Positions 59,382-64,000 of a stretch of 64,000 nt of DNA are shown here, piece after piece (the first letter of the stretch is position 1; each line of letters starts with the position of its first letter). A program made the translations under genes and the position numbers. The notes below the pieces were generated by a model that saw only the letters and a list, made by a program, of their open reading frames with translations, was not told the origin of the DNA and ran no database searches. Origin of the DNA: Homarus americanus (lineage: Eukaryota; Arthropoda; Malacostraca; Decapoda; Nephropidae). The DNA is taken from assembly GCF_018991925.1 (NCBI RefSeq), contig NW_024722158.1, forward strand, positions 944,632 to 1,008,631, in the 5' to 3' direction.

Positions 59382-59451
59382 AGAGAACATGTTGCTGTGT
59401 GATGGCTGTGACAAGGGCCACCATATTTATTGTTTGAAGCCAAAGTTAAAG
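59382..59451 (+). CDS. BAZ1A: BAZ1A/ACF1 exon L: PHD finger, middle
   Basis: Encodes ENMLLCDGCDKGHHIYCLKP then KLK, with C-D-G-C, H-H and Y-C zinc ligands. It matches ENMVLCDGCDRGHHTYCVRPKLK of the BAZ1A PHD finger and ends before GTGAGG in phase 0. The acceptor is ambiguous between three nearby AGs (59380-59385). The preceding C-x-x-C pair must come from an upstream exon not seen in the window. Its last 12 bases plus donor are amplified downstream. Confidence 0.85.
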
Positions 59452-60956
59452 GTGAGGAAGGTAATCAGAGTCTCTCTCAGCCTTCTAAAGGTGAGGAGGT
59501 ACAGAGTCTCTTCAGCCTAGTTAAAGGTGAGGAGGTGTTGTGTGAGTCTTCAGCCTAAGTTAAAGGTGGGGATGTGTTTGTGAGTCCCTCCAGCCTGCTA
59601 GCCAAGGTGAGGTGTTGTGTGAGTCTCTCTCAGCCTAGGTTAAAGGTGGAGGTGTCATGTGAGACTCTCTCTCAGCCTAAGTTAAAGGTGGGAGGTGTTG
59701 TGAGTCTCAGCCTAAGTTAAAGGTGAGGAGGTGTGTGAGTCTCCTCAGCCTAAGGTTAAAGGTAGGGAGGTGTTGTGTGAGTCTCTCAGCCTAAGTTAAA
59801 AGGTGGAGAGGTGTTGTGAGTCTCTCTCAGCCTGCCAAAGAGGAGGTGTTATGTGAGTCTCTCTCAGCCTAAGTTAAAGGTGAGGAGGTTGTGTGAGTCT
59901 CTCTCAGCCTAAGTTAAAGGTAGGAGGTGTTGTGTGAGTCTCTCTCAGCCTGAGTTAAAGGTGAGAGGTGTTGCTCATTCTCTCTCAGCCTGAGTTAAAG
60001 GTGGGGAGGTGTTGTCTAGGCCTCTCTCAGCCTAAGTTAAAGTGAGGGAGGTTGAGGAGCCCCTCTCAGCCAAAGGTAATAGGGATTGTGTGAGTCTCTC
60101 TCAGCCCAAGTTAAAGGTGAGAGGTAAGGAGAGTCCTCTCACCAAAAGGTGAGGAGGTACAATCTCCCAGCCTAGGTTAAAGGTGAGGAGGTTGTGATCT
60201 CTCAGCCTAAGTTAAAGGTAGGTTGCAGAGTCTCTCTCAGCCCTAAGTTAAAGGTGGGAGGTGTTGTGTGAGTCTCCCAGCCTAGTTGAAGGTAGGAGGT
60301 GTTGTGTGAGTCTCCTCAGCCCAAGGAGGGTTGTGAGTCTCTCTCCAGCCCAAGTTAAAGGAGGATACAGAGTCTCTCAGCCTAATCAAAGGTGGGAGGT
60401 GAGCTCTCTAGCCTGGTTAAAGGTGAGGAGGTGTTGTGTGAGTCTCTCCAGCCTGTTAAAGGCAGGAGGAGGTGTTGTGAGTCCTCCCCTCAGCCTGGGT
60501 AGAGTGAGCCTCTCTCAGCCTAAGGCTGTGGGGAGGTGTTGTGTGAGTCTCTCTCAGCCTAGTTAAAGGTGAGGAGGTGTTGTGTGAGTGTCTCTCAGCC
60601 TGCTGCGTAGGGAGGTGTTGTGCAAGAGTCCCTCCTCCAGCCTGCTAAAGGTGGAGAGGTGTTGTGTGAGCCCCTCTCAGCCCAAGTTAAAGGGTGGGGA
60701 GGTGTTGTGTGAGTCTCTCTCAGCCTGGGTTAAAGGTAGAGGTGTGTGTGAGTCTCTCCCTCAGCCTGGTTAAAGGTGAGTCTCTCAGCCTCCTAAAGGT
60801 GAGGAGGTAGTGGTCCCTCTCACAGGTTAAAGGTGAGGAGGTGTTGTGTGAGTCTCTCTCAGCCTAAGTTAAAGGTAGGGAGGTGTTGTGTGAGTCTCTC
60901 TCAGCCTAAGTTAAAGGTGAGGAGGTGTTGTGTGAGTCTCTCTCAGCCTCACTTGT
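59440..60956. repeat. 42-bp minisatellite made of exon L 3' end plus donor
   Basis: Several dozen partly degenerate copies of a 42-bp unit: TCTCTCTCAG, then CCTAAGTTAAAG, then GTGAGGAGGTGTTGTGTGAG. CCTAAGTTAAAG reproduces the exon L end (Pro-Lys-Leu-Lys) and is bracketed by an acceptor-like and a donor-like site. The unit is 14 codons and open in the exon frame. Confidence 0.95.
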
Positions 60957-60967
60957 TATCATTCTTT

Positions 60968-61948
60968 AGTTCTAACATTTGTTCATAATGGTCAGTGCTA
61001 GTTCTAACATGTGTTCATAATGGTCAGTGCTAGTTCTAACATGTGTTCATAATGGTCAGTGCTAGTTCTAACATGTGTTCATAATGGTCAGTGCTAGTTC
61101 TAACATTTGTTCATAATGGTCAGTGCTAGTTCTAACATGTGTTCATAATGGTCAGTGCTAGTTCTAACATGTGTTCATAATGGTCAGTGCTAGTTCTAAC
61201 ATGTGTTCATAATGGTCAGTGCTAGTTCTAACATGTGTTCATAATGGTCAGTGCTAGTTCTAACATGTGTTCATAATGGTCAGTGCTAGTTCTAACATGT
61301 GTTCATAATGGTCAGTGCTAGTTCTTACATTTGTTCATAATGGTCAGTGCTAGTTCTAACATTTGTTCATAATGGTCAGTGCTAGTTCTAACATGTGTTC
61401 ATAATGGTCAGTGCTAGTTCTAACATGTGTTCATAATGGTCAGTGCTAGTTCTAACATGTGTTCATAATGGTCAGTGCTAGTTCTAACATGTGTTCATAA
61501 TGGTCAGTGCTAGTTCTAACATGTGTTCATAATGGTCAGTGCTAGTTCTAACATGTGTTCATAATGGTCAGTGCTAGTTCTAACATTTGTTCATAATGGT
61601 CAGTGCTAGTTCTAACATTTGTTCATAATGGTCAGTGCTAGTTCTAACATGTGTTCATAATGGTCAGTGCTAGTTCTAACATGTGTTCATAATGGTCAGT
61701 GCTAGTTCTAACATTTGTTCATAATGGTCAGTGCTAGTTCTAACATTTGTTCATAATGGTCAGTGCTAGTTCTAACATTTGTTCATAATGGTCAGTGCTA
61801 GTTCTAACATGTGTTCATAATGGTCAGTGCTAGTTCAAACATGTGTTCATAATGGTCAGTGCTAGTTCTAACATTTGTTCATAATGGTCAGTGCTAGTTC
61901 TAACATTTGTTCATAATGGTCAGTGCTAGTTCTAACATGTGTTCATAG
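60968..61948. repeat. 32-bp minisatellite, ~30 highly uniform copies
   Basis: Unit contains AGTTCTAACATGTGTTCATA and ATGGTCAGTGCT; the only common variant is ATGTG versus TTTG. Much more uniform than the neighbouring array. Confidence 0.96.
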
Positions 61949-62021
61949 TTACTATTAGTTTTAGGGTTTTAGTAGTTCTTATTTATTGCTTTGGTCTTTA
62001 TTATATTTTCTCCCAGGTAAA

Positions 62022-62025
<4 letters not shown>

Positions 62026-62054
<29 letters not shown>

Positions 62055-62055
62055 C
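62026..62055. repeat. (GA)n microsatellite
   Basis: About fourteen GA dinucleotides in the intron before exon M. Confidence 0.9.
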
Positions 62056-62406
62056 CCAGTACCCTGTGGTTATCTGTTGTCTGTCACATACAATCAAACA
62101 CTGGGAGCACGTGGCAGCATTTATCACTCCATATTATTATTTCAAACTTTCTTACCAGAGTAGATGAGAGGACAGACATGGGTCTTAAACTTGAAATTGT
62201 AAGATGAATATTTGAGCTCCTGTAGTGATGTATATATTGAGGCAGTCCAGGTCAGAAGTAGAGAAGCAATAAACATAAAAGAAAGGGGGAAGAAGTTTGA
62301 AGATGATGATTGAATAATAATAAACATGCTCACACCTAGACCACCCCATTTGATTATGTATTGTGTTGATACTGTAATAAACTATATATAACATTGTATT
62401 CACCAG

Positions 62407-62549
62407 GAGATACCCTCGGGCGACTGGTACTGTGATCGTTGTAAACCAAAGGAGAAGCCAAAGAGTCCTCGTAAAAACCGTCAAATATACAAGGATGTGT
62501 CGGATGATGAGGGCGATTCGGGAGAAGAATCGGATGTAGATGGTCACAG
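62407..62549 (+). CDS. BAZ1A: BAZ1A/ACF1 exon M: PHD finger end and acidic tail
   Basis: Starts after TTCACCAG (phase 0) and ends before GTTTGT (phase 2). It encodes EIPSGDWYCDRCKPKEKPKS with the last zinc pair C-D-R-C (human TVPEGDWFCPECRPK), then DVSDDEGDSGEESDVDG. The final codon is completed by an exon beyond the window. The gene continues downstream towards the bromodomain. Confidence 0.92.
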
Positions 62550-63429
62550 GTTTGTTATATATTGGTGTAGTTAGTGGTGATGTGGCCCACCAGGCTCTGA
62601 GCTCCTGATCACTCACTAACCCTTGTCGTACAGGAGCTCACACAACCATGGAAGGTGATGTTAAGGAGGATTACCTCCATTGAACTCACAACCCTTCTGC
62701 TGGGATGGTTCAGTTGGGGGACGTAATACAAGACTTATAAGCAATGGACTTGACACACCTTCATCTTGTCTGGAAACCGAACACTTGTTTTTCCGCCATA
62801 ATAACTAAGTTTGGTGACTTACAGAGGCACAGTATACTCACTATATTGTGTTACTCACAATATAGTGAGTAACACACCCCCATATTGTAAGACATAAATT
62901 TATGCGTGCTTAACTACCTGGTGTTGAATTAAAAGAGCAGCTGTTGAGGAGCTTGGCAACACTGGTGCATGTTACCACTCCATCTCTCTAATCACCCACA
63001 CCTTTCTGCCTTCTCACTCCACTTTTTAAAATCTTCTGTAACGTAATGTTGAAGGGATATTATGTGTTAAGTGTAAGTATAAAAAATACTGTATTTTAGC
63101 TTTCATGTTTATTCAAGACATCTTAGGTCCTCGGACCCACTAATCCCCCACCCGACAATGGGTGACCTGACATTGTATTAGAAGGTCAGTAATAAGAGAT
63201 CACTAATACCCAACACTACGGACTTGTGTCAGGTCAGGTCGGGTACACGAATCCCTCACAGCTCCAAGGGATTGGAAAATATCAGTCCTTAATGTAACAC
63301 ACAGCTTCATTCACGACCATATTATATACTAGATTTTTTGTTTATACTCTAGGAAAACTCCCCAGCACACAGAAACATTATGAGGATGTGGGCTAGTGTT
63401 TGTCTGTGCAAGATGCATAATTTAGACAC
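62550..63429 (+). other. BAZ1A: BAZ1A intron after exon M
   Basis: Unique intron with a strong hairpin at 62836-62875; no further exon seen. Confidence 0.6.
62836..62875. other. Overlapping pair of perfect hairpins
   Basis: ACTCACTATATTGTG pairs with CACAATATAGTGAGT (15 bp, 5-nt loop). The overlapping GTGTTACTCAC pairs with GTGAGTAACAC (11 bp, 6-nt loop). The two folds exclude each other. Confidence 0.8.
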
Positions 63430-63745
<316 letters not shown>

Positions 63746-64000
63746 GTGTGTGTTATTTATGCATTTCCACAGTTCTGATAAGGAGCTAAAATTTGGTAGT
63801 GAGTGGCCACAGTACAGTATAAGTGTATCTGTTACAGCCTAACAGACAATAGTGAACACTCCTCCATACTAACACCTTGCTTACAGTATATAATCCCACA
63901 CTGTGTGCCTCAGGATCTTGAAGACATATTCATCACAAACACAAGATAATATACATTACATAAGATTGTAGCTGCTTCTCTGTTGAGTGTTGTGGTGGGA

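Overview
The window reads as decapod crustacean nuclear DNA. The evidence is a large, intron-rich, arthropod-like chromatin gene, many crustacean-style DNA transposons and non-LTR elements, very abundant minisatellites, and an embedded mitochondrial genome with the ancestral pancrustacean gene order, the invertebrate mitochondrial code (TGA=Trp, AGA/AGG=Ser, ATA=Met) and a decapod-like COX1. The species cannot be fixed from sequence alone.

The backbone is one nuclear gene on the + strand, the orthologue of BAZ1A/ACF1 (large subunit of ACF/CHRAC-type ISWI remodellers). Thirteen distinct coding exons (A-M) run from about 1.2 kb to 62.5 kb; one of them (H) is present twice. In order they give a charged coiled-coil linker, the DDT domain, WHIM1, an acidic coiled coil, WHIM2/WHIM3, a second helical region and part of the PHD finger. 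Exon phases from B to K and from L to M agree at every junction. The N-terminal WAC domain and the C-terminal bromodomain lie outside the window. The exon carrying the first PHD cysteine pair is not visible.

The intron between exons G and H holds a near-complete mitochondrial genome (NUMT) linearised inside nad1: the last 39 codons of nad1 sit at 7491 and the remaining 5' part ends at about 21114. Several mitochondrial genes are frameshifted (cob, nad4L, nad5, cox3) or carry a stop (nad4). cox2, atp6, atp8, nad3, nad6, nad2 and cox1 are open.

A 100-N gap (24900-24999) joins two sequence contigs that overlap each other: 25000-39112 repeats 13469-24899. This looks like two haplotypes, or two versions of one locus, placed end to end, so mitochondrial genes and exon H appear twice. 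The first version also lacks 2.75 kb (most of cox1 through the start of the control region).

The remaining introns are packed with tandem arrays (units 28-67 bp) and nested mobile elements: a palindromic foldback at 2.7-3.6 kb; LINE fragments at 1.7, 40.5-41.7, 42-43.3, 49.2-51.1 and 51.5-51.9 kb; a decayed Tigger/pogo element with a solo LTR in it at 40-46 kb; several TA-flanked MITEs; and a possible hAT-like element. The most striking pattern is that many arrays are seeded on BAZ1A splice junctions: their units contain the adjacent exon end plus the 5' splice site (exons A, F, H, L) or the 3' splice site (exon K).
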